From Rhodoferax sp. (GTDB lineage Bacteria; Pseudomonadota; Gammaproteobacteria; Burkholderiales; Burkholderiaceae_C), in NCBI RefSeq assembly GCF_013297935.1, contig NZ_JAAFIX010000001.1:248001-312000 (forward strand): 64,000 bases of DNA, read 5' to 3'. Both the position numbers and the translations under genes were made by a program. Below, piece after piece: positions 46,001 to 54,119 of this stretch. The first letter of the stretch is position 1. Each line of letters begins with the position of its first letter. A model generated the notes under the pieces. It was given only the letters and a program-made list of their open reading frames with translations, ran no database searches and was not told the DNA's origin.

Positions 46001-46573
46001 CAGCTTCATGCGGGCAGCCAGCTTGACGGCCGCCACCACATGCGCCTCGTCGTCGGTGCGACCGGCGCGCTGCAGCTCCATGTAGAAGCGGTGCGGAAAC
46101 ACACCCGCGAGCTGCAAAGCCACATCGTGCGCGCGGGCGGTGTCGCCCTGCACCAGGGCTTGGCCCACGGGGCCTGCCTGTGCGCCTGCGAGCGCAATCA
46201 GGCCTTCGTGAAGCTCTTTCAGCCATGCCAGCTTGACCACTGCCTGGTTTTTGACCACGTTCTGGGTAAAGGCCCGCGCAATCAGCTCCGACATATTCAG
46301 GTAACCCTGCATGTTCTGCACCAGCAGAATGATGCGGGTCACCGCCGTGGGGTCGCCACCCAGCCCTTCGAGAATGATTTCGGCCCCGATCACCGGCTTC
46401 ACCCCCTTGCCCCGGCCGCCCTTGTAAAACTTGATGGCGCCAAACAGATTGTTCAGGTCGGTGATCGCCAGCGCGGGTTGCCCGTCTTTGGCAGCCAATT
46501 TAATGACATCGTCAATACGATTGGTTCCGTCAACGACAGAAAACTCGGTGTGAAGGCGCAGGTGTACAAACAT
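43004..46573 (-). CDS. dnaE: DNA polymerase III alpha subunit
   Basis: A 1189-residue replicative polymerase starting MFVHLRLHTEFSVVDG at 46573. The N-terminal PHP domain opens with HLRLHTEFS. The polymerase catalytic Asp pair is Asp405 and Asp407 in MPDFDIDFCQ, and VGPGRGSGAGSLVAYAL lies before it. The C-terminal part holds the OB fold and tau-binding region. It synthesises chromosomal DNA within the Pol III holoenzyme. It is transcribed alone, convergent with tolA and divergent from the small gene at 46679. Confidence 0.97.
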   Translation of the reverse strand: MFVHLRLHTEFSVVDGTNRIDDVIKLAAKDGQPALAITDLNNLFGAIKFYKGGRGKGVKPVIGAEIILEGLGGDPTAVTRIILLVQNMQGYLNMSELIARAFTQNVVKNQAVVKLAWLKELHEGLIALAGAQAGPVGQALVQGDTARAHDVALQLAGVFPHRFYMELQRAGRTDDEAHVVAAVKLAARMKLPVVATHPIQFTGPEDFEAHEARICIADGEILSNPKRVRRFTREQYFKTAEQMEALFADIPSAIANTLEIAKRCSLTLVLGKPQLPAFPTPLVDGQRMTPEEYFRYASFEGLKERMVHLYPNEQEREAEMPRYVERLEFELGTILKMGFPGYFLIVGDFINWAKNNGCPVGPGRGSGAGSLVAYALKITDLDPLRYNLLFERFLNPERVSMPDFDIDFCQTNRNLVIDYVKDKYGKDAVSQIATFGTMAARGVVRDVGRVLDMSYTFCDGISKLIPNKPGTNVTLQLPPTDGKKSDKYVYATEAEPILAEREAKEEDVKTLLEMARKLEGMTRNIGMHAGGVLIAPGKLTDFCPLYQQPGSESAVSQYDKDDVEAIGLVKFDFLGLATLTILEIAAEFIRKRHPGQEKFAYENLPLDDAKVYKLFSEGKTEAVFQFESRGMQGMLRDAKPSRLEDLIALNALYRPGPMDLIPSFVARKHGREVVEYPHPAVAEMLSETYGIMVYQEQVMQTAQILGGYSLGGADLLRRAMGKKKKEEMDEHRGIFRAGAFKTHGIPEEKADEVFDLMEKFAGYGFNKSHAAAYSLLAYHTGWIKVHYTAEFFCANMTVEMDDTDKLKVLFEDAEKMGLSFEPPNINRGFYRFEPISNKEIRYGLGAIKGTGEQAILAIVAAREGRGPTEEAGPFKSLFDFARRVDRSRLNKRCVEALIKAGAFDTLHLNRAELVASMDRAFEFAAASAANANQHGLFDMGGDDDHGSSTQEPDLVEVTPWGVKERLTQEKTAVGFYLSGHLFDEVATEVRKFARRPIEEIKDSREPQLLAGIVTELRVINGQRGKLALFKLDDKSAMIEARASEAILNTYKEFLKDDELIIVEGKAMPDRFSGGMQLTVQQVWSLEQARCKFGKYLRVPVKLDAQGRAPDVAALVREFPAVREETEHGELVRGLSVRLQLVCSATEGGTTELAGADLHLGDAAKFYPTDAALASWRAQASGGLAAIAYD

Positions 46574-46678
46574 CGGTCCATTGTAGTTTTTGATTGCCGC
46601 TCGCTGGACGGGTACGGGCTCTGTCAGCGACAATCCCTCGCTGCCGCTTGCAGACCCGCCCTCCCAAAAAACCACCTT

Positions 46679-47122
46679 ATGTCACGCTTACCCTTCAGCC
46701 CCCACGGCTCGGTGCTGGTCGATGCGGAACCCGGCATGTTGGTCGTGCACATGCACGGAGACTGGAATACGGAAATGCAGACTGCGGTAGCCCGCCAGAT
46801 GCGGGCCTACGCTGCCGGTCTCAACGCCGCAGGACCCTGGGGCATCGTGAACCAGATGCACGACACCTTGGTGTACGCGCCTGAGATCTATGAAAAAACA
46901 CGCGCCAGCTACGCCCACCGGCCGGCCGGCTCCCGGCTGCAGGCCGTAGCCTTTGTGATTGCTTCCCATGTGGAAGGTGCCTCCTTGCTGCGGTCCCGGT
47001 TTGAGCGCCTGCTGGACGGAATCATTCCCTCGCAGGTCTTTGCCGACTTGCCGAGTGCCAGACTCTGGATGCACACCCAGCTGCACACGCCGCCCCACCC
47101 CGGCACACCGGCCCCGCCTTAA
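46679..47122 (+). CDS. Small soluble protein, possibly SpoIIAA/STAS-like
   Basis: A 147-residue protein starting MSRLPFSPHGSVLVDAEPGM. I do not recognise a named family. The alternation of short strands and helices (MLVVHMHGDWNTEMQTAVAR, then WGIVNQMHDTLVYAPEIYEK, and LQAVAFVIASHVEGASL) resembles the SpoIIAA/STAS-like fold. There is no signal peptide or membrane segment. It lies 9 bp upstream of trhO and divergent from dnaE, so it is probably cotranscribed with trhO. Confidence 0.65.
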   Translation: MSRLPFSPHGSVLVDAEPGMLVVHMHGDWNTEMQTAVARQMRAYAAGLNAAGPWGIVNQMHDTLVYAPEIYEKTRASYAHRPAGSRLQAVAFVIASHVEGASLLRSRFERLLDGIIPSQVFADLPSARLWMHTQLHTPPHPGTPAPP

Positions 47123-47131
47123 AATCAGGCG

Positions 47132-47887
47132 GTGAACACCGTACTGAACATCTCCACTTACAAGTTCGTCCCCCTACCGGACGCCCCGGCATTGCGTGAG
47201 CTTTTACTGGGCCGGGCCCAGGCCCTACAACTCAAAGGCACCATTTTGCTGGCCGAAGAGGGCATCAACATGTTTCTGGCCGGGCCGGCGGACGATGTGC
47301 GCAGCTTCGTGGCCCAGCTACAGCAGGATGCGCGCTTTGCGGACATCAACCCCAAAGAAAGCTGGTCGGACAGCCAGCCTTTCAAAAAAATGCTGGTCAA
47401 GGTCAAGGGTGAAATCATCCGCATGAACCACCCCACCATCAAACCAGCCGACGGACGCGCCCCCTCCGTGGCCCCCGCCACAGTCAAGCGCTGGCTCGAT
47501 CAAGGGCACGACGATGCAGGCCGCCCTGTGGTCACGCTGGACACCCGCAACGACTTTGAAGTGGACGAAGGCACGTTTGACGGCGCCATTGACTGGCGCA
47601 TCACCAAATTCACCGAGTTTCCAGATGCGCTGCGCAGCCACCTGGACGACTTGAAAGACAAAACCGTGGTGAGCTTTTGCACCGGCGGCATTCGCTGCGA
47701 AAAAGCGGCCATTCTGATGCGGGAAGAAGGCCTGGAGCACGTCTACCAGCTCGAAGGCGGCATCCTGAAGTATTTTGAAGAAACCGACGGCAGCCACTAC
47801 CAGGGCGGCTGCTTTGTGTTTGATGAGCGGCGCGCCCTGAGCGCCGACTTGCAAGCCACCGGCCTGCAGCACAGCACCGAGGCCTGA
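47132..47887 (+). CDS. trhO: tRNA uridine(34) hydroxylase TrhO (rhodanese-like)
   Basis: A 251-residue protein. The N-terminal ferredoxin-like domain ([19 protein letters not shown]) precedes a rhodanese domain with the active-site Cys183 in [17 protein letters not shown]. TrhO (YceA family) hydroxylates uridine-34 in tRNA anticodons as a step to 5-methoxyuridine derivatives. The start is a GTG at 47132. It ends 4 bp from the convergent DUF2145 gene. Confidence 0.92.
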   Translation: MNTVLNISTYKFVPLPDAPALRELLLGRAQALQLKGTILLAEEGINMFLAGPADDVRSFVAQLQQDARFADINPKESWSDSQPFKKMLVKVKGEIIRMNHPTIKPADGRAPSVAPATVKRWLDQGHDDAGRPVVTLDTRNDFEVDEGTFDGAIDWRITKFTEFPDALRSHLDDLKDKTVVSFCTGGIRCEKAAILMREEGLEHVYQLEGGILKYFEETDGSHYQGGCFVFDERRALSADLQATGLQHSTEA

Positions 47888-47891
47888 GCCG

Positions 47892-48710
47892 CTAGCGCAT
47901 GACCACCGGCATGCCGCTGGCCCAGCCCGCCTTCTGAAGCCACGCAAAGACCGAGTCCACCGTGACGGTTTCAATCCGGTCTGCATAGCGCTTTTCATCC
48001 GGATGGTCGTCAAACGCCACATTGGCCTTGGTCATGCGCGCCCCCAAGCGAACCAAGGGCGTGATCGTCAGGGTTGTAGGCTGGTAGGCGGAGCGCTGCA
48101 GCCACGCTTGCGCCTGAGCGCGATCGGTCACCGGCGCGGCACTGCCGGCGGTGACGGCATAGGCCAGTGTTTCAATCGCCCACTGGTTGCTCTGCTGGTA
48201 CTTGCCGGACCACGGGTAACTCACCATGCTGTAGCGCGGATGGTGCATCGCCAGCGATTGCTGCGGGTCCTGCAACAACTTGAGCATGGCGGTCTGGGCC
48301 GGCAGGCTGAGCGGCATCCACGCCGCTTCGTACTGCCAAAGATCGTCCAGAAAAAACTCGCCAAGGCCTTGCCGGTAAATGGCGGACTCTGCCGTGCCGC
48401 ACAGGTTGAGCTTGTGCAGTACCCGCCACACATGGCTGCCATCGGACTGGTCTTGCCGGTACACAAAGCCAAGGTGCGAATAGCGCACCCCGTATTTGCT
48501 CAGGTCCTGCCCGGCGCGCGCCATGAGCACCACCTTGGCACCGCTCGCATCGAGCGCTTGCAGCGTCTTCCACGCCAGCGTCAGGGACTTGTCGACGGTT
48601 TCGGGCTTCAAGTCCTGCGGCTCGCCACAGGGGCGCCCCGCATGCGCCAGGCCCGCGGCCGCCACGCCGAGCACGAACAGCCAACGCACGCCGGAAATCG
48701 GGACACTCAC
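47892..48710 (-). CDS. DUF2145 family exported protein
   Basis: A 272-residue protein starting with a GTG at 48710 that overlaps the stop codon of the upstream gene (GTGA). The signal peptide (VRWLFVLGVAAAGLAHA) is cleaved before GRPCGEP. The mature protein contains LDASGAKVVLMARAGQDLSK, GVRYSHLGFVYRQ, and LNLCGTAESAIYRQGLGEFF, which fit my recollection of DUF2145. A His and two Cys in conserved positions suggest a papain/NlpC-like hydrolase, but that is inference. It is translationally coupled to the small exported protein upstream. Confidence 0.8.
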   Translation of the reverse strand: MSVPISGVRWLFVLGVAAAGLAHAGRPCGEPQDLKPETVDKSLTLAWKTLQALDASGAKVVLMARAGQDLSKYGVRYSHLGFVYRQDQSDGSHVWRVLHKLNLCGTAESAIYRQGLGEFFLDDLWQYEAAWMPLSLPAQTAMLKLLQDPQQSLAMHHPRYSMVSYPWSGKYQQSNQWAIETLAYAVTAGSAAPVTDRAQAQAWLQRSAYQPTTLTITPLVRLGARMTKANVAFDDHPDEKRYADRIETVTVDSVFAWLQKAGWASGMPVVMR

Positions 48711-49156
48711 CGGCTGACGCGCTCGTTGTGCAGCAGGGCTTTGCCGATCTCGTTCGGTATGAACGCAATCACCTTGCCCGCCACCGACAGCACCACACCC
48801 GTGGTGATCACGCTGACAAACACAACCGTACCCACTGCCGCAGACGCGCCCGCGGCCACCTTGCCCGAAACTTCGACGCTGGCACGCGCGCCATCCGACA
48901 TGCGCTCCAACACATAGACCGTGCCCTTGGCAGAGGCCTCCACCGTTTTCACCACTAGCACAGCACCGGCGGTAGAAAAAGCCACCGGAATGGCGATCGC
49001 GGCACCCGCGCTGGCACCCACGACCGAGGCCACCGGCATCGCGCTGATGGCACTCAAGGCCGAGGCATCGGTTTGCGAATAGGCATGAAAAGGCATTGCA
49101 GCCCCCGCCAATATTGCGCAAGAAGCTATGAATTTAGTAGCAAAGCGAGTGGTCAA
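48707..49156 (-). CDS. Small exported hypothetical protein with repeat-derived signal peptide
   Basis: A 149-residue protein. Residues 1-28 are a signal peptide ending in AMPFHAYSQ. Its hydrophobic core (FATKFIASCAILAGAAM) is encoded by a sense copy of the 40-nt element. The mature part is Ala/Val/Ser-rich with hydrophobic stretches (VVGASAGAAIAIPVAFSTAG; VGTVVFVSVITTGVVLSVAG) and no Cys, suggesting a small membrane-associated or glycine-zipper-like protein. It overlaps the DUF2145 gene and is its operon partner. Function unknown. Confidence 0.75.
   Translation of the reverse strand: MTTRFATKFIASCAILAGAAMPFHAYSQTDASALSAISAMPVASVVGASAGAAIAIPVAFSTAGAVLVVKTVEASAKGTVYVLERMSDGARASVEVSGKVAAGASAAVGTVVFVSVITTGVVLSVAGKVIAFIPNEIGKALLHNERVSR
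49100..49139 (-). repeat. 40-nt dispersed element, copy E (signal peptide of 48707-49156, sense)
   Basis: On the minus strand the core runs TACTAAATTC, ATAGCTTCTTGCGCA and GGGGGCT, 40 nt. It is read in the same phase as the sense copies in hpnC and trmB. Most of the signal-peptide core is encoded by it. Confidence 0.85.
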
Positions 49157-49217
49157 AACGAAACTCCGATGGGCTGAAAAGGCTACAGCTTACGCATACT
49201 TGGAACGGGCACAAAAA

Positions 49218-49237
49218 AAGCCCGCCGGAGCGGGCTT
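49218..49237 (-). terminator. Rho-independent terminator after the flavodoxin gene
   Basis: A perfect 8-bp GC-rich stem AAGCCCGC with GCGGGCTT around a 4-nt loop. On the minus strand it is followed by TTTTTGTG, 35 bp after the stop codon of the flavodoxin-like gene. Confidence 0.85.
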
Positions 49238-49271
49238 GTCGCTGTCAGGCCCGGAAGGCCTGTGGGCAGTC

Positions 49272-49805
49272 TTAGGCCTTGAGCTTGGCGGCAACACCTG
49301 CCACGCGTGCGCCGTAGGCTTTGGCGGTGTCCAGGTCGCCTTGGGGGATGTCTTCAGCCGGGCTGGTGGGGCCGACTTGGGCCATCACGCCGGAGTTGGA
49401 ACCGATGCGGTTGATGGTGCCGTCGTTCATGGCGGGCTGGCCCACCCAGATCATGCCGTGCTGCTGAGACAGGGTGATGAAGTACTGGATGGTGGACAGC
49501 TTGTCACCGCTGGGGCTGGCAGAAATGGTGAAGCCGCCGGCCACTTTGTCTTTCCAGGCGGAGGTGAACCAACGCTTGCTGGACGCGTCTGCAAACTTCT
49601 TGAACTGCCAGGAAGCCATGCCCATGTAGGTGGGGGAGCCGAAGATCACGGCGTCTGCTGCATCCAGAGTGGCCCACTGGGCTTCAGTGATGTCGCCATT
49701 GGCGTCGATGGTGATCAGCTCGGCGCTGGCGCCCTCCGCCACGAATTGCGCCACGCGCTGGGTGTGACCGTAACCGGAATGAAATACCACTGCTACTTTT
49801 GCCAT
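49272..49805 (-). CDS. Flavodoxin-like NAD(P)H:quinone oxidoreductase (WrbA-type)
   Basis: A 177-residue flavodoxin-fold protein. The FMN phosphate loop is VVFHSGYGHTQRVAQ, and the isoalloxazine loops are FGSPTYMGMASWQFKKF and SGDKLSTIQYFI. The family reduces quinones by two electrons and limits oxidative stress. It lies 66 bp downstream of the pirin gene on the same strand, with a terminator after it. Confidence 0.88.
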   Translation of the reverse strand: MAKVAVVFHSGYGHTQRVAQFVAEGASAELITIDANGDITEAQWATLDAADAVIFGSPTYMGMASWQFKKFADASSKRWFTSAWKDKVAGGFTISASPSGDKLSTIQYFITLSQQHGMIWVGQPAMNDGTINRIGSNSGVMAQVGPTSPAEDIPQGDLDTAKAYGARVAGVAAKLKA

Positions 49806-49871
49806 TTAGATAACTCCTAGGTAAAAAGACTCAAACAAAGATGCCCGCACCCTGCGGACACCCGAAAAAAA

Positions 49872-50573
49872 TTAAGCTTCCAGATCAAAGACCAGCACTT
49901 CTGCGTCGTGCGCCGCATCCAGCACCAGGGCACTTTCCCCGCTGAGCAAGGCAGCGTCGCCGGTCTGCAGTGGGGTGCCGTTCACCGACACGGTGCCCCG
50001 CAACACCTGCAAATAGCCCTTGCGGGCGGGGTCCAGCGTCAGCTTGGCGGCATCAGCGCCATCCAGTAAGCCGCTGTAGAGCCTGGCGTCCGCGTGAAGG
50101 AGCACGCTGCCTTCGGCACCGTCCGGCGAGGCCACCAGTTTCAACACGCCTTGTTTATCCGCGGCCGCAAACGTTTTTTGCTCGTAGCTGGGCGGAATGC
50201 CGGTCACATTGGGTTCGATCCAGATCTGGAAGAAATGGGTGGTGTCGTTGGGCGCGTGGTTGAACTCGCTGTGCATCACGCCGGTGCCCGCGCTCATGCG
50301 CTGCACATCGCCGGGGGGAATGCCTTTGACATTGCCCATGCTGTCTTTGTGCGCCAGGTTGCCCGACATGACGTAGCTGATGATCTCCATGTCGCGGTGG
50401 CCGTGCGTGCCGAAGCCGGTGCCGGGCGCGATGCGGTCTTCATTGATCACGCGCAAGTTCCCCCAGCCCATGTGCGCAGGGTCGTAGTACCCGGCGAATG
50501 AAAAGCTGTGGAAAGACTTGAGCCAGCCGTGGTCGGCGTAGCCTCTGTCCTGCGATTTGCGTACGGTCAACAT
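49872..50573 (-). CDS. Pirin family protein
   Basis: A 233-residue bicupin. The N-terminal cupin holds the metal ligands of pirins in GTHGHRDMEIISYV and GTGVMHSEFN (three His and one Glu). The C-terminal cupin is degenerate. Bacterial pirins act as quercetin dioxygenase-like or redox-linked proteins; the precise role is open. It is divergent from a LysR regulator and followed by a quinone reductase, a common quinone- or oxidative-stress arrangement. Confidence 0.92.
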   Translation of the reverse strand: MLTVRKSQDRGYADHGWLKSFHSFSFAGYYDPAHMGWGNLRVINEDRIAPGTGFGTHGHRDMEIISYVMSGNLAHKDSMGNVKGIPPGDVQRMSAGTGVMHSEFNHAPNDTTHFFQIWIEPNVTGIPPSYEQKTFAAADKQGVLKLVASPDGAEGSVLLHADARLYSGLLDGADAAKLTLDPARKGYLQVLRGTVSVNGTPLQTGDAALLSGESALVLDAAHDAEVLVFDLEA

Positions 50574-50684
50574 GTGAAGTGCCTCTGGTTTCGTATGGGT
50601 AGAACTTTAGGCTCCGGACACTCGATTTCCATCCATGCGGTTTGATGGCATCATTCAAAAAAACTCAACTTAAGGGTATCGACC

Positions 50685-51626
50685 ATGCAAACTGCACGCG
50701 ACTTCCTCACCCCCGATGCGCTCTCCATGTTGCAGACCATTGCAGAATCGGGCAGCTTCGCAGCCGCGGCCCGCGAGATGGGCATGGTGCCCAGTGCCCT
50801 GACTTACCGGGTGCGCCAGATTGAGGATGCGCTGGACGTGTTGCTCTACGACCGTAGCTCGCGCCAGGCCAAGCTCACCGTGGCAGGGGCCGAGTTGCTG
50901 CGCGAAGGCGCGCGCTTGCTGGAGGAAATTGATGCGGTTGCCAATCGCGTCAAGCGGGTGGCCACCGGCTGGGAGCCGCAGCTCACCATCGCCATCGACA
51001 CGGTGATCTCCAAACCCGTGATGATGGAGCTGTGTGAGAGCTTCTTCAGCCAGTCGCCCCCCACCCGCATCCGGCTGCGGGAAGAAACCCTGTCGGGCAC
51101 CCTGGAGGCGCTGCTCAACGGCCAGGCCGACCTCGCGCTGGGCGTAGGCCCGGACTCCGCCCGCACCGCAGGCGTGCACAGCAAGCCCCTGGGCAATATG
51201 ACGTTTGTGTATGCCGTGGCGCCCCACCACCCCCTGGCGAACGCACCCGAGCCCCTGAGCGACGACGTGATCCAAAAGCACCGCGCCGTGGCGGTGGCCG
51301 ACTCCATCCAACGCGGGGCGGGCCAGACCTACGGGCTCCTCAGTGGCCAGGATGTGTTTACCGTGCCCACCATGCACGCCAAACTCGATGCGCAGCTGCG
51401 CGGCCTGGGTGGCGGCAACTTGCCCCGCTGCATGGCCGACAGTTACATCACCACCGGGCGCCTCGTCGTCAAAAAAACAGAGCGCCCCCAGCGCACCGTG
51501 CCCTTGCATTACGCATGGCGCCTGTCCAAAACGGTGAACCAGGGCCGCGCTCTGCAATGGTGGCTCAGCCAACTGGAGAGCGAAGCCACCCGCAGCGCCC
51601 TTATCGAGGAACACCGCACCGCGTAA
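50685..51626 (+). CDS. LysR-family transcriptional regulator
   Basis: A 313-residue LysR protein. The winged helix-turn-helix is in residues 10-65 (LSMLQTIAESGSFAAAAREM, then PSALTYRVRQIEDALDVLL). The C-terminal two-lobe effector domain follows (QPQLTIAIDTV-like strand, then LLNGQADLALGVG). It is divergently transcribed from the pirin gene with a 111-bp shared control region, so the pirin/flavodoxin genes are its likely targets. Confidence 0.92.
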   Translation: MQTARDFLTPDALSMLQTIAESGSFAAAAREMGMVPSALTYRVRQIEDALDVLLYDRSSRQAKLTVAGAELLREGARLLEEIDAVANRVKRVATGWEPQLTIAIDTVISKPVMMELCESFFSQSPPTRIRLREETLSGTLEALLNGQADLALGVGPDSARTAGVHSKPLGNMTFVYAVAPHHPLANAPEPLSDDVIQKHRAVAVADSIQRGAGQTYGLLSGQDVFTVPTMHAKLDAQLRGLGGGNLPRCMADSYITTGRLVVKKTERPQRTVPLHYAWRLSKTVNQGRALQWWLSQLESEATRSALIEEHRTA

Positions 51627-51688
51627 ACCGTTTACAGCGTGCGGCAGCGTGTATAAAGAGATCATTACAACCAACGGAGACTGCGCCC

Positions 51689-52729
51689 ATGACAACATCC
51701 CGACATATTGCAATCGTGGGCGCCGGCATGGCCGCCATCGCCTGCGCGCGTACCCTGGTGCAGGCCGGTCACACGGTCACCGTGTTTGAAAAAAGCCGGG
51801 GGCCCGGCGGGCGCATGTCCACCCGTGAAAGCGCCTTCGGCACTTTTGACCATGGGGCCCAGTACTTCACCGTGCGCGATGCGCGCTTTACCCAAGCCCT
51901 GCAAACCACACCCGGCCTGTGCCGCCCCTGGAGCGCCAACACTGTGCGCGTGCTCGACTCCCACGGCCGCGTAGCCGCCGCTGCCTTGCCCGGCCGCGAC
52001 GCCCACTGGGTGCCCGCACCCGGCATGAACGCGCTGTTGCGCGCCTGGGCCAAACCGCTGATGGACGCCGGCCAGCTGCTGGCCAACACAAGGGTCACCG
52101 CCCTGGAACAAGATTCCCTGCACAAAAAGAAATGGCAGTTGCGCACCTCGGGTGAGGCTGGCACTCACCACGTCTATGGCGGTTTTGACGAAGTCATTCT
52201 GGCCATTCCCCACCCCCAAGCCCAAGAGTTGCTGGCCACTACGCCCAAGGGCGCCGCGCTGGCCAAGAAAACATCCAAAGTCTCTGTCGCCCCCTGCTGG
52301 ACCCTGATGCTGGCCTACCCCCAGGCGGTACAGCCCGGCCTCACCACCTTGGGCCCCCAATGGAACGCTGCCCGCAGCACCCACCACCGCGTGGCATGGC
52401 TGTCGCGCGAATCGAGCAAACCCGGCCGCGGCAAGGTTGAGCGCTGGACTGTGCAGGCCAGCGCCGCCTGGTCGCAGGAGCACTTGAATGACTCTTCTGA
52501 CCGCATTCAGGCCAAGCTCATCAAGGCGTTTGCCGAAATCACCGGCATCCGCGCCGAGCCCGCCCATGTGCAGGTGCACCGCTGGCTCTATGCCAAAACC
52601 GAAACCCCTTTGGGCGAGGCATTTCTCTGGGACCGCAAGTCCGGCCTCGGCGTGTGTGGCGACTGGTGCATCGGCCACCGGGTGGAAGACGCATTTATTT
52701 CGGGACTCGAACTCGCACTGGCAATTTAG
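51689..52729 (+). CDS. FAD-dependent NAD(P)-binding oxidoreductase, renalase-like
   Basis: A 346-residue flavoprotein starting [20 protein letters not shown] at 51689. The FAD dinucleotide site is followed by [16 protein letters not shown] and [12 protein letters not shown], the pattern of renalase-type amine-oxidase relatives. The C-terminal FAD motif is [20 protein letters not shown]. The substrate is unknown. It follows the LysR gene by 62 bp on the same strand, and repeat family 2 begins right after its stop codon. Confidence 0.85.
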   Translation: MTTSRHIAIVGAGMAAIACARTLVQAGHTVTVFEKSRGPGGRMSTRESAFGTFDHGAQYFTVRDARFTQALQTTPGLCRPWSANTVRVLDSHGRVAAAALPGRDAHWVPAPGMNALLRAWAKPLMDAGQLLANTRVTALEQDSLHKKKWQLRTSGEAGTHHVYGGFDEVILAIPHPQAQELLATTPKGAALAKKTSKVSVAPCWTLMLAYPQAVQPGLTTLGPQWNAARSTHHRVAWLSRESSKPGRGKVERWTVQASAAWSQEHLNDSSDRIQAKLIKAFAEITGIRAEPAHVQVHRWLYAKTETPLGEAFLWDRKSGLGVCGDWCIGHRVEDAFISGLELALAI

Positions 52730-52832
52730 CCCCCACGCTCCGCCGCTCCGCGGGTCGCTGCCCCCCGCACGGAAGGGTGCATCAGGCCCCGGGGCCTTCG
52801 CGCCTTGGGGCGGCCCGGCGGCGCTCACGCCA
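52730..52832 (+). repeat. Dispersed GC-rich repeat, family 2, copy 2
   Basis: Starting one base after the TAG of the oxidoreductase gene, 33 nt match the block at 20039 with two substitutions. Both then show a GGCGGCCC stretch further on. The segment fills the gap to gluQ. Confidence 0.8.
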
Positions 52833-52845
52833 GAATATCTTCCCC

Positions 52846-53814
52846 ATGTACAGAGGTCGTTTTGCCCCCTCTCCCACGGGCCCGTTGCATGCGGGCTCTT
52901 TGCTTGCTGCCCTTGCCAGCTGGCTGGATGCACGCGCCCACGACGGGCAATGGCTGGTGCGGATTGAAGATGTCGACACCCCGCGATGCGTGGTGGGCGG
53001 CGGCGAATTCATCCTGCACCAACTCGCCAGCGTGGGATTGCTGCCCGACGAGCCCCCGGTCTGGCAAAGCCAGCGCAGCGGCCTTTACCGCGCCGCACTG
53101 GACCACTTGACCGGCAGCGGGCTCGCCTACCCGTGTGCCTGCTCCCGAAAAGACATTGCCGAGGTACTGCAACAGCTAGGCAGTGGCAAGCCACGGCACG
53201 GGGAACTCGTCTACCCCGGCACCTGCCGCTCGGGCCTGCAGGGCCGTGAGGGACGCGCCTGGCGCTTGCGCACCGATGCCGAGAAATTAGTGCCAAAAAC
53301 CGCTCCAACCCATACAGAATATGCGTATACAGCTCCTGATTTAATAGCAAACACAGAGCAAAATGGGTGGTGGACTTGGCACGACCGCAGGCTTGGCTGG
53401 CAACAGCAGCAGCTCGCCCACGAGGTGGGCGACTTTGTGCTGCTGCGCGCTGACGGGCTGTGGGCCTACCAACTGGCCGTGGTGGTGGACGATGCGGACC
53501 AAGGCATCACCCACATCGTGCGGGGCGAAGACTTGGCCGACAACACAGCCCGCCAGATCGCCCTGCAAAGCGCCTTGGGCCTGCCCACGGTGCAGTACCT
53601 GCACACGCCCTTAGAGTTGGGCGCCAACGGCGAGAAACTCAGCAAACAAAACGGGGCCACTGCGCTGGACCTGACAGACCCGCTGGCGGCACTTCAGCGC
53701 GCCGCTACAGCATTGGGTTTGCACCGAACGGCAGGTGATGTTTCGTCATCCCTCGCGCTTTGGACCGACGCATGGCGCGACCTCTGGTGCCTGGGGACAA
53801 GGCCGGGCCGCTGA
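52846..53814 (+). CDS. gluQ: Glutamyl-Q tRNA(Asp) synthetase
   Basis: A 322-residue GluRS-like protein without an anticodon-binding domain. The HIGH-like motif is [20 protein letters not shown] at the N-terminus, the zinc site includes CACSRKD and YPGTCRSG, and the KMSKS-like motif is [10 protein letters not shown]. It attaches glutamate to queuosine at position 34 of tRNA-Asp. The start at 52846 is fixed by the N-terminal motif. Between AWRLRT and WHDRRLGW the protein carries extra residues (154-167, [17 protein letters not shown]) encoded by antisense copy F of the 40-nt element. Confidence 0.92.
   Translation: MYRGRFAPSPTGPLHAGSLLAALASWLDARAHDGQWLVRIEDVDTPRCVVGGGEFILHQLASVGLLPDEPPVWQSQRSGLYRAALDHLTGSGLAYPCACSRKDIAEVLQQLGSGKPRHGELVYPGTCRSGLQGREGRAWRLRTDAEKLVPKTAPTHTEYAYTAPDLIANTEQNGWWTWHDRRLGWQQQQLAHEVGDFVLLRADGLWAYQLAVVVDDADQGITHIVRGEDLADNTARQIALQSALGLPTVQYLHTPLELGANGEKLSKQNGATALDLTDPLAALQRAATALGLHRTAGDVSSSLALWTDAWRDLWCLGTRPGR
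53307..53346 (-). repeat. 40-nt dispersed element, copy F (inside gluQ, antisense)
   Basis: On the minus strand the core runs TATTAAATC, GAGCTGTATACGCA and TATGGGTT, 40 nt, flanked by TTTGC. It is read through by gluQ in the same phase as copies B and I, and is the most diverged at the GGGCT end. Confidence 0.7.
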
Positions 53815-53820
53815 GACACC

Positions 53821-54042
53821 TCATGCTGACGATGCCCGCAATCTGTGTGAGGACTCGTTGATGCCCTCCACGGTGTTCACCACGGCGGTGAGCTCTTCCA
53901 TGGAAGCCGCGGTCTGCTCCAGAGCACTGGCGTTGGACACGTTGACCGCCACCTCGCGCACGGATGACGCCGTGTGGTTCAGCCCTACCCGAATCACTTG
54001 CAAGGTGTCTTGCAACAAGCCAAAACTATCGTTAGCCCCTCG
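53821..54042 (-). pseudogene. Remnant of a methyl-accepting chemotaxis protein
   Basis: A minus-strand fragment of about 65-72 codons reads NDSFGLLQDTLQ (HAMP end), then ASALEQTAASMEELTAVVNT, which is the start of a chemoreceptor signalling domain. About 30 residues normally found after MEELTA are missing. After INESS a one-base shift would restore QIAGIVSM, the usual next stretch. The fragment then runs into the end of gluQ. It has no start or signalling tip and cannot be functional. Confidence 0.7.
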
Positions 54043-54119
54043 TGAAGAGGGACGTGGGTGGCCAGGTCAGTAGGCCGGACTGCCTACAATGCAGGCCCCG
54101 CCCACGTGTAGCCGTTGCC

